The position numbers and the translations under genes were made by a program. A stretch of 64,000 bases of DNA from NCBI GenBank assembly GCA_030432235.1, contig JAUIHT010000001.1, positions 744,001-808,000 of the forward strand. The letters run 5' to 3'. Within the stretch, counting starts at the first letter, position 1. Each line of letters starts with the position of its first letter. The notes beneath the pieces were generated by a model. The model was not told the origin of the DNA, searched no databases, and worked only from the letters and a program-made list of their open reading frames with translations. Positions 45,942 through 54,124 of the stretch are shown here, one piece after another. Source of the DNA: Verrucomicrobiia bacterium (GTDB lineage: Bacteria; Verrucomicrobiota; Verrucomicrobiia; Opitutales; Cerasicoccaceae).

Positions 45942-47852
45942 CTATAAAAATACGGGCACGACGACTTCGATGGCCTGGCCTGGGGGGTACCTGAACAGCT
46001 CCTGAGGAGGCTGGCTGTTCTTGGACATCACGATGAACAGGATTTTCAGTGGTCGGGGCATCCGGGTTGCATTGCCGGAGAAGACCCGCTCACGGGAGAA
46101 GTGAAAGATAACGTCGTCCAGCGGTAAATCGTCGGTGGTTTTTTCAGCCAGGGCTTTGGTGAGCTGCATCAGGTCGGGTTGCTCCTTGTAGCCGAAGCGG
46201 AAGGTGGCCCGGTAGAAATGCTCGTCCACCTGCTCTATGTCGGAAAGCCCGCCCGTGCCGACACGCGGCCGGTTATCCAGGACAGGGGTCAGGATGAGGT
46301 TTTTCTCGCGAAAGACATGGTAGTAGCGGCTCAGGCTCTCCAGCGTGCTCGGCGCGGTCAGGTAATGCGGCGTGATGAAGACGGCCAGCCCGGGCGCATG
46401 GTGGATATCGTCACGGTGCAGTGTTTTGAGGAAGTCGTCCAGGCTGCGCCGGCTGCTGTACACGCTGCGTATGATGTGCCAGCGACCGATCTTCCAGGTG
46501 GCCATCAGGGTGAACAGGCCGCCCGCGATGATGATGGGATAGATGCCCCCGGAGCCGAGCTTGAGCAGGTTGGCCCCGAGGAAGGCCAGGTCCATAATGA
46601 GGAAGCCGCCGACCAGCAGGACGCTCAGCAGGAGGTTCTTTTTCCAGTGCTTCACCCGGACAAAGAAGTACCCGATGGAAGTGATGAACATGGTGCCGGT
46701 AACGGCGATGCCGTACGCTGCGGCGAGGTTTTCCGAGCTTTTGAAGATCAAGACGGTCAGCACGCAGGTGACCGCGAGGAAGAGGTTGACCAGCGGCAGG
46801 TAGATTTGTCCCTCCACCTTCTCCGAGGTGTGTACGATGGGGATGTTGGGCCAGAAGCGGAGTTGGATGGCCTGTCGGGTCAGTGAGAACACGCCCGCAA
46901 CCACCGCCTGCGAAGCGATGATGGTTGCCACCGTGGCCAACCCCACCAGCACGTAGGTCCACAGGCCGGACGGCACCATGCTGAAAAAGAGGTTTTTCGG
47001 GACCAGGTCGTGGCTCAGCACCAGTGCGCCCTGCCCGAAGTAATTCAGGAGCAACGCCGGCATGGCAATGAGCAGCCAGGCCCGCGCGATGGCAGGCCGT
47101 CCGAAGTGCCCCATATCCGCATACAGCGCCTCCGCGCCCGTTACGCAGAGCACGACTGCGCCCAACACGCTGAGGGCGGTGCCTTTTTCATGGATGAGGA
47201 ACTCTGCCGCGTACCAGGGGTTGACGGCCTTGAGGATTTCCGGGCCGCCCTGGATGAGCTGCCACAGCCCCAGTCCGCCGATGGTCGCGAACCATACCAG
47301 CATGATGGGCCCGAAGGCCATGCCGATGCGTCCGGCGCCCAACCGCTGCACGAGGAAGAACACCAGCAGGATAGCGACGGCCAGCGGTACCACGTAGTCT
47401 TTAAATGCCGGGCTGGCCACCTCCAGCCCTTCCATGGCGCTGAGTACCGAGATGGAGGGGGTGATGACGCCGTCGCCCACCAGCAGCGCCGCACCGAAGC
47501 CCAGGATGAGGAAGAGCCACGGCACGCGCTTCTCGTCGGAAAAGTAGTCCTGCAGGAGAGCTTGCAGGGAGAAGATGCCGCCCTCGCCGTCGTTGTCGGC
47601 CCGCATGACGAAGAGCAGGTATTTAACCGTCACCACCAGCAGCAGCGTCCAGAAAAACAGGGAGACGATGCCCAGGACATAGTAGTGCAGGCTGGCCTTG
47701 TTGGCAAAGGCGCAGGCGGCGTTCAGCGCGTAGAGCGGGCTGGTGCCGATGTCCCCGAAGACCACGCCCAGCGCCGCCAGGGTCAACCCACGCTTCAGCT
47801 CGGGAGAGGGCGCCTTGGTGTCGCCCCCGGGACTGGCGGAATCCTTCGGCAT
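45942..47852 (-). CDS. kup: Kup-family potassium uptake protein
   Basis: This 636-residue membrane protein has about 12 helices and the Kup signature blocks: LGVVFGDIGTSPLYALN near the N-terminus, RADNDGEGGIFSLQALL, LVGDGVITPSISVLSAMEG, GAEALYADMGHFGRPAI and SENLAAAYGIAVTGTMFIT. A cytoplasmic C-terminal domain of about 150 residues completes the usual length. It imports K+ by proton symport. It is a single-gene unit between a convergent receptor gene and the terminator of the glutaredoxin gene. Confidence 0.96.
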   Translation of the reverse strand: MPKDSASPGGDTKAPSPELKRGLTLAALGVVFGDIGTSPLYALNAACAFANKASLHYYVLGIVSLFFWTLLLVVTVKYLLFVMRADNDGEGGIFSLQALLQDYFSDEKRVPWLFLILGFGAALLVGDGVITPSISVLSAMEGLEVASPAFKDYVVPLAVAILLVFFLVQRLGAGRIGMAFGPIMLVWFATIGGLGLWQLIQGGPEILKAVNPWYAAEFLIHEKGTALSVLGAVVLCVTGAEALYADMGHFGRPAIARAWLLIAMPALLLNYFGQGALVLSHDLVPKNLFFSMVPSGLWTYVLVGLATVATIIASQAVVAGVFSLTRQAIQLRFWPNIPIVHTSEKVEGQIYLPLVNLFLAVTCVLTVLIFKSSENLAAAYGIAVTGTMFITSIGYFFVRVKHWKKNLLLSVLLVGGFLIMDLAFLGANLLKLGSGGIYPIIIAGGLFTLMATWKIGRWHIIRSVYSSRRSLDDFLKTLHRDDIHHAPGLAVFITPHYLTAPSTLESLSRYYHVFREKNLILTPVLDNRPRVGTGGLSDIEQVDEHFYRATFRFGYKEQPDLMQLTKALAEKTTDDLPLDDVIFHFSRERVFSGNATRMPRPLKILFIVMSKNSQPPQELFRYPPGQAIEVVVPVFL

Positions 47853-47908
47853 TTGGCGGCAGCTTGTTGAGAGGGATTGGTTTTGTCAGCCCCGGATTTA
47901 GGGCCTCC

Positions 47909-47942
47909 AAAAAAAAAGCCGCCGCATGGGGGTGCGGCGGCT
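47909..47942 (-). terminator. Intrinsic terminator of the glutaredoxin gene
   Basis: On the minus strand AGCCGCCGCA pairs with TGCGGCGGCT around a 6-nt loop, followed by nine T. It ends transcription of the gene at 48015-48350, before kup. Confidence 0.93.
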
Positions 47943-48014
47943 CCCGGGTGATTGGGAAAAACCCGGGGATGGGGTTGAGGAGGAAATTTTTTAACTGTCA
48001 GTTTTGGGGAGGAA

Positions 48015-48350
48015 CTAAAAGAACCGGATGGTCTTCGAGGCCATGCGCTCGTGCTCTTCGTCGGTGCAGGCGGCATTGATGGGGACTTCGGGCTCTTCGT
48101 CACTGGCGGAGACGAGACCGTTGCTGAGCATGTAGTTCTCGACTTCTTCGCCGCTGACGTCCGCCAGCATGACGCCGTCAATCTCGACGCAGGGGGACAG
48201 GGTTTGCCCGGATTTTTCCACCATTTCGGCGTAATTGGAGGGCTCGTTGATGATATCGATGTCGTCGAATTCGATCTGATACTTTTTGAAGATGGCGCGT
48301 ACACCGTTACTCCAACCGCAGTAGGGTTTTAACCAGGCTTTAACTTTCAT
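48015..48350 (-). CDS. Glutaredoxin-like protein with a CGWS active site and acidic tail
   Basis: This 111-residue protein starts at the ATG at 48350; the frame is open upstream but the thioredoxin fold starts here. KAWLKPYCGWSNGVRAIF has Cys11 and Ser14 in a CxxS motif, as in monothiol glutaredoxins (CGFS), followed by the cis-Pro region LSPCVEIDG. A C-terminal tail of about 35 residues (rich in Glu, ending SKTIRFF) extends beyond the usual 85 residues and contains another Cys. It probably takes part in glutathione-dependent reduction or Fe-S handling; the monothiol site makes disulfide reduction of the dithiol type unlikely. Confidence 0.82.
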   Translation of the reverse strand: MKVKAWLKPYCGWSNGVRAIFKKYQIEFDDIDIINEPSNYAEMVEKSGQTLSPCVEIDGVMLADVSGEEVENYMLSNGLVSASDEEPEVPINAACTDEEHERMASKTIRFF

Positions 48351-48473
48351 GACTAATGTACTATTCTTATTGTAGGTTCCGGGTAGTTGTACGTAGCAAG
48401 CTACTCTAATTGCCAAAAATTTCAAACGATCGTGCAACATTAAAGTTACCCCTGGGGCAGGTGCCAGTATCGC

Positions 48474-48905
48474 TTATTCTGATAATGAGCTCGCATTAAC
48501 GAAGTAATAGCGGCCGTTTTGCTCCCCTAGAAGGTAGGAAGTATGCAGGTTTTCGGGGTTGTCGAACACGACAACGAGGCGCTTCACCGGCTTAAGATTG
48601 GGCCCCCAGGTGCGTCCGTCATGCTCGTAGCGGTAGTCATCCTCGGGAGCGGTCGGCTCGAAGTGAAGATTCTTGATGGGGTAGGTCAGCTCCTGCTCGA
48701 TAGCCATGCGCAGGAGAAACTGATCCTGCTCCGTAACGCCCTCCAGCCAGTGCAGGACGAGCATTTGCTCAACCTCGCCGCTGGCATGCGCCGCCCGGTA
48801 GCGCTCCGCGAAATCCTGTTCCGCAGGAGTGGATTTCTCCCCCGCACAACCCGCCAACCATAACAGGCTGGCCAGCACGGCGAGGAAGGGCAGGGAGCGT
48901 CGCAT
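48474..48905 (-). CDS. Small lipoprotein of unknown function
   Basis: This 143-residue protein starts at the ATG at 48905, with a signal sequence and lipobox LAGC (Cys20), so it is lipid-anchored in the envelope. The mature part begins with helical, Glu/Ala-rich sequence (EQDFAERYRAAHASGEVEQML) and then a beta-rich segment with GPNLKPVKRLVVVFDNPE and NGRYYFVNA. I do not recognise a domain. It is divergent from the UbiA-like gene, with 77 bp between the starts. Confidence 0.75.
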   Translation of the reverse strand: MRRSLPFLAVLASLLWLAGCAGEKSTPAEQDFAERYRAAHASGEVEQMLVLHWLEGVTEQDQFLLRMAIEQELTYPIKNLHFEPTAPEDDYRYEHDGRTWGPNLKPVKRLVVVFDNPENLHTSYLLGEQNGRYYFVNASSLSE

Positions 48906-48982
48906 CAGGCTACGATGCGGCAAGATGCAAAATTCACAAGCCCGCGCTTGGCGTAGTGGGTAATGTGCGCTTTGCTCTCCCA

Positions 48983-49873
48983 ATGGAGTCTTCGCAACGC
49001 ATCCGCTGGTGGCAGTGGCCCAACGTCCTCGCCCTGGATGCCGCGCTGGTGGGTGTGGGCTGGTTGTGGCTCATCGGTAGTTATACAGTGGATTACGCCT
49101 GGGGCACTTATTCAATGACTGGAAAAGTCCAGCTTGCCGTTATGGGCTTGTCCATCTGGCTGGTATATTTCGCGGATCGTTGGCTGGATGTTCGGAAGCT
49201 GGATGAGACGGCCATTCCTACGTTACGGCATCATTTTATGAAGCGGTACGGAAATGCCATGATTCCGGCGTGGATATTTCTCTTTGTCTTCACTTTTTTG
49301 CTGGCGATGCTGGGCTTGCCATTCATCGAGTTGGAGGAAGGCCTGGGCTTGCTGATGTTATGCGTTTTGCATGGCTGGCTGGTGCAAAAGAAATACTTCC
49401 GGTTGCCGCTCAAGGAGGCAGTCATCGGCCTGGCTTTTGCATCTGGCGTGTATGTTTTCCTTGGTAATGAATCCTTGGTTCTTTCTGTCGCTCCGGTGGT
49501 GGTTCTGACCAATGACGAACTCCTGCTCGCTGCGGGTCTCTTTGGCTCGCTCTGTTTTGCTAACTGCGCGCTCATCGCCGAACGCGAGCGAGACATTGAT
49601 CGTGCGCTGGGGCGCGCCTCCGTCGCCCGACAGTTTCCTCATCTGCAACTGATTTGGGCAGGTCTGGCATTGGCAGTGGGGGGCTCGGCCTGTTGGCTAC
49701 TGCCTGCTGGCGTAGTTGGGATAAAAGCCGCCCTGGTCGTCACCGGCGCGTTTCTGGGCCTGCTGGGTGTTTTGATGAACAGACTCCCGCCGGAGGTCTT
49801 CCGGGTTCTGGCTGATACCGCCATGCTGACGCCGTGGGTGGTTATGGGGTGGCAGGTGGCAAGTGGCATGTGA
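48983..49873 (+). CDS. UbiA-like membrane prenyltransferase family protein
   Basis: This polytopic protein of 296 residues (ATG at 48983; a GTG at 48956 would add nine residues) has about eight membrane helices. YFADRWLDVRKLDE in the second loop resembles the aspartate-rich prenyl-diphosphate motif of UbiA enzymes, and AERERDIDRALGRAS the second conserved loop, though both are atypical. It could transfer a prenyl chain in quinone or related synthesis; menB lies 1 kb downstream, but clear MenA motifs are not seen. Its stop codon falls inside an inverted-repeat element. Confidence 0.6.
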   Translation: MESSQRIRWWQWPNVLALDAALVGVGWLWLIGSYTVDYAWGTYSMTGKVQLAVMGLSIWLVYFADRWLDVRKLDETAIPTLRHHFMKRYGNAMIPAWIFLFVFTFLLAMLGLPFIELEEGLGLLMLCVLHGWLVQKKYFRLPLKEAVIGLAFASGVYVFLGNESLVLSVAPVVVLTNDELLLAAGLFGSLCFANCALIAERERDIDRALGRASVARQFPHLQLIWAGLALAVGGSACWLLPAGVVGIKAALVVTGAFLGLLGVLMNRLPPEVFRVLADTAMLTPWVVMGWQVASGM

Positions 49874-49993
49874 CAGGGGACGAGGGACATTTTACGAGGG
49901 AGAACCTTTGAAGCGTCTTTCCTCCACATCCGTCACCCGTCCCTTGTCACTCGCCACTCTTTAGGCTTTCGTCTTTCGTCTTTTGTCTTTTGT
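49862..49993. repeat. Inverted repeat plus heptanucleotide tandem repeat upstream of thrH
   Basis: The left arm (49862-49888, starting AGTGGCATGTGACAGGGGAC) and right arm (49932-49958) are imperfect inverted copies of about 27 bp. The UbiA-like stop codon lies in the left arm. Directly after the right arm come four 7-bp units at 49966-49993: CTTTCGT twice, then CTTTTGT twice. The element runs up to 9 bp before the thrH ATG and leaves no Shine-Dalgarno sequence. The same units recur at 60491-60574. Confidence 0.8.
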
Positions 49994-50002
49994 CTCTGCG
50001 CC

Positions 50003-50605
50003 ATGAACGTCGTTTGTCTGGACCTCGAAGGGGTGCTCGTCCCGGAAATCTGGCAGGCCGTCGCCGACAAGACCGGCGTCGAGGCCCTGCGCCGCACCAC
50101 CCGTGATGAGCCCGACTACGACGTGCTCATGCGCTACCGGTTGGACATCTTGGCCGAGCACGACATCCGCATCGGCGACATCCAGGAGGTCATCGGCACG
50201 CTCAAGCCCCTCGACGGCGCCCAGGAATTCATCGACTGGCTCATGTCCGAGACCCGCGTGATCATCCTGTCGGACACCTTCGCGCAGTTTGCCCAGCCGC
50301 TCATGGCCCAGCTCGGCTACCCCACGCTCTTCTGCCACGATCTCGTCATCGACCCCGAGGGCCGCATCACCGGCTACCAGCTCCGCCAGCCCGACCAAAA
50401 GAAGAAGTCCGTCGAGGCCCTCCGCTCGCTGAATTTCAAAATCCTCGCCGCCGGGGATTCCTACAACGACCTCTCCATGCTCCTCTCTGCCGATGAGGGC
50501 ATCCTCTTCCGTCCCTCGGAGCAATTCGCCAAAGAGCAGTCCCAGCTCCCCGTCGCCACCACCCACGACGAACTGAAGGCGCTGTTGCTGGAAAGGTGGT
50601 CATAA
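50003..50605 (+). CDS. thrH: ThrH-type phosphoserine phosphatase / homoserine phosphotransferase
   Basis: This 200-residue HAD-family enzyme starts VCLDLEGVLVPEIWQ, the ThrH variant of HAD motif I (Asp7-Leu-Glu9). It has RVIILSDTF (motif II), a lysine-rich QPDQKKKSVEAL (motif III), and AAGDSYNDLSML (motif IV). In Pseudomonas ThrH dephosphorylates phosphoserine and can pass the phosphate to homoserine. Here it probably serves the last step of serine synthesis. The start follows an intergenic repeat with no Shine-Dalgarno sequence. Confidence 0.93.
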   Translation: MNVVCLDLEGVLVPEIWQAVADKTGVEALRRTTRDEPDYDVLMRYRLDILAEHDIRIGDIQEVIGTLKPLDGAQEFIDWLMSETRVIILSDTFAQFAQPLMAQLGYPTLFCHDLVIDPEGRITGYQLRQPDQKKKSVEALRSLNFKILAAGDSYNDLSMLLSADEGILFRPSEQFAKEQSQLPVATTHDELKALLLERWS

Positions 50606-50618
50606 ATATTCTCCGCTA

Positions 50619-50861
50619 ATGACTAAGGTGGGAGATAAGAAAGATTACGCAGGATGTTTTCTTTTCCTTGTCTATCTTCTGGTTGCGTTTCTGTTGCTAC
50701 CCGTCCCTGGCTTCATAATAGCCAAATTCGTTTTTGGCGTAGATACGATAGTTTCTGTGCTTTTCGGATACCTAGGTGGAGCCTTTGTGCTTTGTTTGCT
50801 TGATGTACTCTCTGGTGGGAGTTTCATTTTGAAGCGATTGTTTGGGAAGAAAAGTAATTAA
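50619..50861 (+). CDS. Small two-helix membrane protein, unknown
   Basis: This 80-residue frame has two hydrophobic segments (about 13-36 and 43-64) and a basic end (LKRLFGKKSN). Base use is AT-rich compared with the GC-rich genes on both sides. It starts 13 bp after thrH. No family is recognised. It could be a recent acquisition or an orphan; the predicted helices favour a real gene. Confidence 0.5.
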   Translation: MTKVGDKKDYAGCFLFLVYLLVAFLLLPVPGFIIAKFVFGVDTIVSVLFGYLGGAFVLCLLDVLSGGSFILKRLFGKKSN

Positions 50862-50936
50862 CTAACCGAATCATATTCTGCTTTTGTTGAGTGGTTTCGA
50901 ATATCAGTGTGCATTGTGGCTCATAAAATTTAATCC

Positions 50937-51779
50937 ATGGAAGATTACTGGAAAGTCGCCGGAGAGTACTCCGAGATTCTTTATCATAAAAGCGAAGATG
51001 GCATCGCGAAGGTGACGATCAACCGGCCGCATCGCCGCAACGCCTTCACGCCAGATACGGTTAGCGAGATGATTGCGGCCTTCACCGATGCGCGCGAGGA
51101 CCCGCGCATTGGCGTGGTGCTGCTCTGCGGCAAAAACCCCCAGACGGACGGCAAGTACGCCTTCTGCGCGGGTGGCGACCAGAAAATCCGCAGCCACCAG
51201 GAGGGCGGCTACAAGGGTAACGACGGCGTCCCGCGCCTCAACGTCCTCGACCTGCAAAAGCTCATCCGCTCCATGCCCAAGGTGGTCATCGCGCTCGTGG
51301 CGGGCTACGCCATCGGCGGCGGGCACGTCCTGCACGTCGTGTGCGACCTCACCATCGCGGCGGACAACGCCGTCTTCGGGCAGACCGGGCCCAAGGTCGG
51401 CAGCTTCGACGGCGGCTTTGGCAGCAGCTATTTGGCGCGCATCGTCGGGCAAAAGAAGGCCCGCGAGATTTGGTACCTCTGCCGCCAGTACAACGCCGAA
51501 GAGGCGGAAAAAATGGGCCTGGTCAACAAAGTCGTGCCGGTGGCCGACCTCGAGGCCGAGGGCATCCAGTGGGGCCGGGAAATCATGCAGCACAGCCCGC
51601 TCGCCATCCGTTGCCTCAAGAGCGCCTTCAACGCCGATGTGGACGGTCAACAGGGCCTGCAGGAGCTCTCCGGCAACGCCACACTGCTCTACTACCTGAC
51701 TGAGCAGGGCGACGAGGGCCGCGCCGCCTGGAACGAAAAGCGCGCGCCGGACTTCAAAAAATACCCCTGGCTGCCGTAG
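50937..51779 (+). CDS. menB: 1,4-dihydroxy-2-naphthoyl-CoA synthase (MenB)
   Basis: This 280-residue crotonase-fold enzyme forms the second ring of menaquinone by Dieckmann cyclisation of succinylbenzoyl-CoA. [46 protein letters not shown] (oxyanion hole) and [22 protein letters not shown] are diagnostic MenB blocks, as is the C-terminal [12 protein letters not shown]. Full length. No other men genes are in the window. An intrinsic terminator follows about 105 bp downstream. Confidence 0.97.
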   Translation: MEDYWKVAGEYSEILYHKSEDGIAKVTINRPHRRNAFTPDTVSEMIAAFTDAREDPRIGVVLLCGKNPQTDGKYAFCAGGDQKIRSHQEGGYKGNDGVPRLNVLDLQKLIRSMPKVVIALVAGYAIGGGHVLHVVCDLTIAADNAVFGQTGPKVGSFDGGFGSSYLARIVGQKKAREIWYLCRQYNAEEAEKMGLVNKVVPVADLEAEGIQWGREIMQHSPLAIRCLKSAFNADVDGQQGLQELSGNATLLYYLTEQGDEGRAAWNEKRAPDFKKYPWLP

Positions 51780-51784
51780 TGTGT

Positions 51785-51861
51785 GGCAAATGGCGAATGA
51801 CGAGTGGCGGGTGACTACGTAGCGCTACGTATCCATCACTCGCCCCTTGCCCCGCGTCCCC
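51785..51861. repeat. Intergenic inverted repeat centred on a 16-bp palindrome
   Basis: A perfect palindrome TACGTAGCGCTACGTA (51816-51831) is flanked by imperfect inverted arms (AGTGGCGGGTGAC to the left, CATCACTCGCCCCTT to the right). The arm words (GTGGC, GAGTGAC, GGGTGAC) recall the arms of the element at 49862-49958, so they may be one family. Confidence 0.6.
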
Positions 51862-51884
51862 ATTAAAAGGTTGCATTCGAAGCT

Positions 51885-51911
51885 GCCGCCGTCAGGGTCG
51901 GCGGCTTTTTT
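51885..51911 (+). terminator. Intrinsic terminator after menB
   Basis: GCCGCCG pairs with CGGCGGC around a 7-nt loop, followed by six T. Confidence 0.93.
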
Positions 51912-52008
51912 GTAAATCGAGAATGGGGGACGGATGACTGCTCAGGGCGGCATCCCACATTAAAAGTCAATCGGGAATGGCATCACGACGATGCCTCCAG
52001 GATAAAAA

Positions 52009-53628
52009 ATGTTTCAGTTAATCTATCGCAAGTTTGGCAATCGCATCCAGACCAAGGACGACCTGCTGTCCGGCCTGACCGTCGCTTTGGCGCTGGTGCC
52101 GGAGGCGGTGGCGTTCTCGCTCATCGCCGGCGTGCCGCCGCTGGTTGGTCTCTACGCGGCCTTCATGGTCAGCATCATCACGGCGCTGGCGGGTGGACGA
52201 CCGGGCATGATCTCCGGCGCCACGGGTGCGCTGGCCGTCATCGCGGTGGGGCTGGTCAAGCTGGGCGAGGAGCGCGGCATCGCGTTGGGCCTGGGAGAAG
52301 GTATGGGTTTGCAGTTCCTTTTTGCCGCCGTCATCCTGCAAGGCGTCCTCCAGATGCTCTTCGCCGCTTTCAAGCTCGGGCGGCTCATTCGGCTGATTCC
52401 GCACCCGGTCATGCTGGGTTTCGTCAATGGCCTGGCCATCGTGATTTTTGAGGCGCAGTTTCCCATGTTCAAGGTCAGCCCGACCGAGGCCGGGGCTGCC
52501 TGGCTCAGCGGCAGTCCGCTGGTAGTGATGGTCGTACTGGTGCTCATCACCATGGCGATTATCCAATTCCTGCCCAAACTCACCACGCAGGTGCCGTCGT
52601 CGCTGGTGGCCATCGTAGCGGTTTCGCTGGCGGTGATTTTCCTCAATCTGGACACCCTGCGGGTCATCGATATGGCACCCATCGCGGGCGGCTTTCCTGA
52701 CTTCGCCATGCCACAGGTGCCGCTGACCTGGGACACGCTGGCGTTCATCGCGCCGTTCAGTTTTATCCTCGCGGCGGTGGGTTTGATCGAGTCGCTCATG
52801 ACCCTCACGCTCATCGACGAACTGACGGAGACGCGCGGGCACGCCAACCGCGAGAGCTTTGGCCAGGGCCTGGCCAATGTTGTCAACGGCTTCTTCGGCG
52901 GCATGGGCGGCTGCGCCATGATCGGCCAGAGCATGATCAACATCCGCTCGGGCGGACGCGGGCGGCTGTCCGGGGCCTCGGCGGGCGTTTTTCTGCTTTG
53001 CTTCATCCTTTTCCTTAGCCCGCTGATTGAAAAGATCCCGCTGGCTGCGCTGACCGGCGTCATGTTCATGGTGGTCATCGGCACCTTTGAGTGGTCGAGC
53101 TTCCGCATCATCCGTAAGATACCCAAGACGGACGCCTTCGTGCTTATCCTGGTCTCCCTCGTGACGGTCTTCACGCACAACCTTGCGCTGGCCGTCATCC
53201 TCGGCGTAGTCGTGTCGGCCTTGTGCTTCGCCTGGAAGAGCGCGCACCACATCCACTTCACCTCCGAGCTGCGCGACGACGGCGTCAAGGTGTACTATCC
53301 CAACGGCCCGCTCTTCTTCGGTTCCGTGCAGGACTTTGCCGATGCCTGCGACCCGAAGAACGATCCGCCGGAGGTCATCTTCGACTTCAAGAACGCGCGC
53401 GTCTGGGATCACTCCGGCCTCGATGCGATTCAGAAGCTGGCCGAGCGCTACCGCGCCAACGGTACGCGGCTGCACATCCAGCACCTCAGCCACGACTGCG
53501 CGGACATGCTGGATAAGGCGGGTAAGCTGGTCGAGGTCGAACGCCTGGACGACGACCCGGTCTACCACGTGGCCAACCTCGCGCATCCCAAGCGTGGCCC
53601 TCGCCAAAGCGAAGCTTTGGAATCTTGA
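52009..53628 (+). CDS. SulP-family anion transporter with STAS domain
   Basis: This 539-residue transporter has about 12-14 membrane helices: LTVALALVPEAVAFSLIAGVPPLVGLYAAF and GRPGMISGATGALAVI are the SulP signatures. A C-terminal cytoplasmic STAS domain (about 430-525; VIFDFKNARVWDHSGLDAIQKL) completes it. It may carry sulfate, bicarbonate or organic anions; a link to sulfate from the sulfatases is possible but they are 35 kb away. The last codons and stop lie inside the first hairpin of the repeat array at 53604, so the C-terminal tail was shaped by that element. Confidence 0.94.
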   Translation: MFQLIYRKFGNRIQTKDDLLSGLTVALALVPEAVAFSLIAGVPPLVGLYAAFMVSIITALAGGRPGMISGATGALAVIAVGLVKLGEERGIALGLGEGMGLQFLFAAVILQGVLQMLFAAFKLGRLIRLIPHPVMLGFVNGLAIVIFEAQFPMFKVSPTEAGAAWLSGSPLVVMVVLVLITMAIIQFLPKLTTQVPSSLVAIVAVSLAVIFLNLDTLRVIDMAPIAGGFPDFAMPQVPLTWDTLAFIAPFSFILAAVGLIESLMTLTLIDELTETRGHANRESFGQGLANVVNGFFGGMGGCAMIGQSMINIRSGGRGRLSGASAGVFLLCFILFLSPLIEKIPLAALTGVMFMVVIGTFEWSSFRIIRKIPKTDAFVLILVSLVTVFTHNLALAVILGVVVSALCFAWKSAHHIHFTSELRDDGVKVYYPNGPLFFGSVQDFADACDPKNDPPEVIFDFKNARVWDHSGLDAIQKLAERYRANGTRLHIQHLSHDCADMLDKAGKLVEVERLDDDPVYHVANLAHPKRGPRQSEALES

Positions 53629-53698
53629 TGCTGCGCATCATGATGGGGCGTTGCCCCATGCCTTACATGCTCCGCATGGCGAAGTCGTTCTTCTTCGC
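53604..53698. repeat. Array of five short hairpins (REP-like element)
   Basis: Five hairpins lie end to end. They are CCAAAGCGAAGCTTTGG (53604-53620), TGATGCTGCGCATCA (53626-53640), ATGGGGCGTTGCCCCAT (53643-53659), CATGCTCCGCATG (53666-53678) and GCGAAG with CTTCGC (53679-53698). The first four have perfect stems of 5-7 bp and 3-nt loops. The array covers the SulP stop codon and fills the gap to the convergent Dabb gene, so it may end transcription or protect mRNA ends. Confidence 0.85.
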
Positions 53699-53717
53699 TG
53701 TCCCAAGGATGGGGTGG

Positions 53718-54044
53718 TTACGTGACCGGCAGAGAGTCGTAGACGACGACCTTGTCCCAGAGGTCCTTGCATTGTTCGACGAAGCGCAGGTGCGGTGGTT
53801 CGTCCTGGTACTTCTGTTGGGCCTCGGCGGATTCAAAGGTCACCACCAAAGAGTAGGTGAAGGAGTCGTCAACCACTTCGCGCACGGCCTTGGGCGGCGT
53901 ACCGATGAAGCAGGTTTTGGCGTAAGCGGAATCGTTCAGGAACTGCTTCAGCTCCTTTTCAAACAGCTCCCGGTCGCTGGCGCTATCGGGACGCTTGAAC
54001 CAGAAGAAAACCGTGTGGCAGTAGGCCGGATCGAAGGTTGTCAT
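53718..54044 (-). CDS. Dabb (stress-responsive A/B barrel) domain protein
   Basis: This 108-residue protein is one ferredoxin-like Dabb domain: HTVFFWFKRPDSASDRELFEKELKQFL near the start and SYSLVVTFESAEAQQKYQ-type sequence (FTYSLVVTFESAEAQQKYQ) followed by HLRFVEQCKDLW. Such domains dimerise into a barrel; many bacterial members are of unknown function. It is last in a minus-strand series after the dsbB-like gene and the hemF remnant. Confidence 0.9.
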   Translation of the reverse strand: MTTFDPAYCHTVFFWFKRPDSASDRELFEKELKQFLNDSAYAKTCFIGTPPKAVREVVDDSFTYSLVVTFESAEAQQKYQDEPPHLRFVEQCKDLWDKVVVYDSLPVT

Positions 54045-54054
54045 GGAGTATCAA

Positions 54055-54114
54055 CTATGAATCCCGGTTGCGTGGGACGAGGTATTTCTTCAAAAGCTCT
54101 ACTTCGGCAGAGCG
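54055..54114 (-). pseudogene. Remnant of a duplicated hemF 3' end
   Basis: The minus strand encodes RSAEVELLKKYLVPRNRDS followed by a stop. The intact hemF nearby ends [15 protein letters not shown]. The DNA is similar too (GGGACGAGGTATTT is shared). Only about 20 codons remain, in a frame different from the end of the dsbB-like gene just upstream. It is best read as a leftover of a tandem duplication or an imprecise rearrangement. Confidence 0.75.
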
Positions 54115-54124
54115 AAGCCTGGTT

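Noticed and set aside
52018-53607. 529-codon open frame antisense to the SulP gene
   Set aside because: High GC and codon bias keep the antisense frame open. The translation is low complexity (runs of H, R, E, D, Q) and SulP on the other strand is unmistakable.
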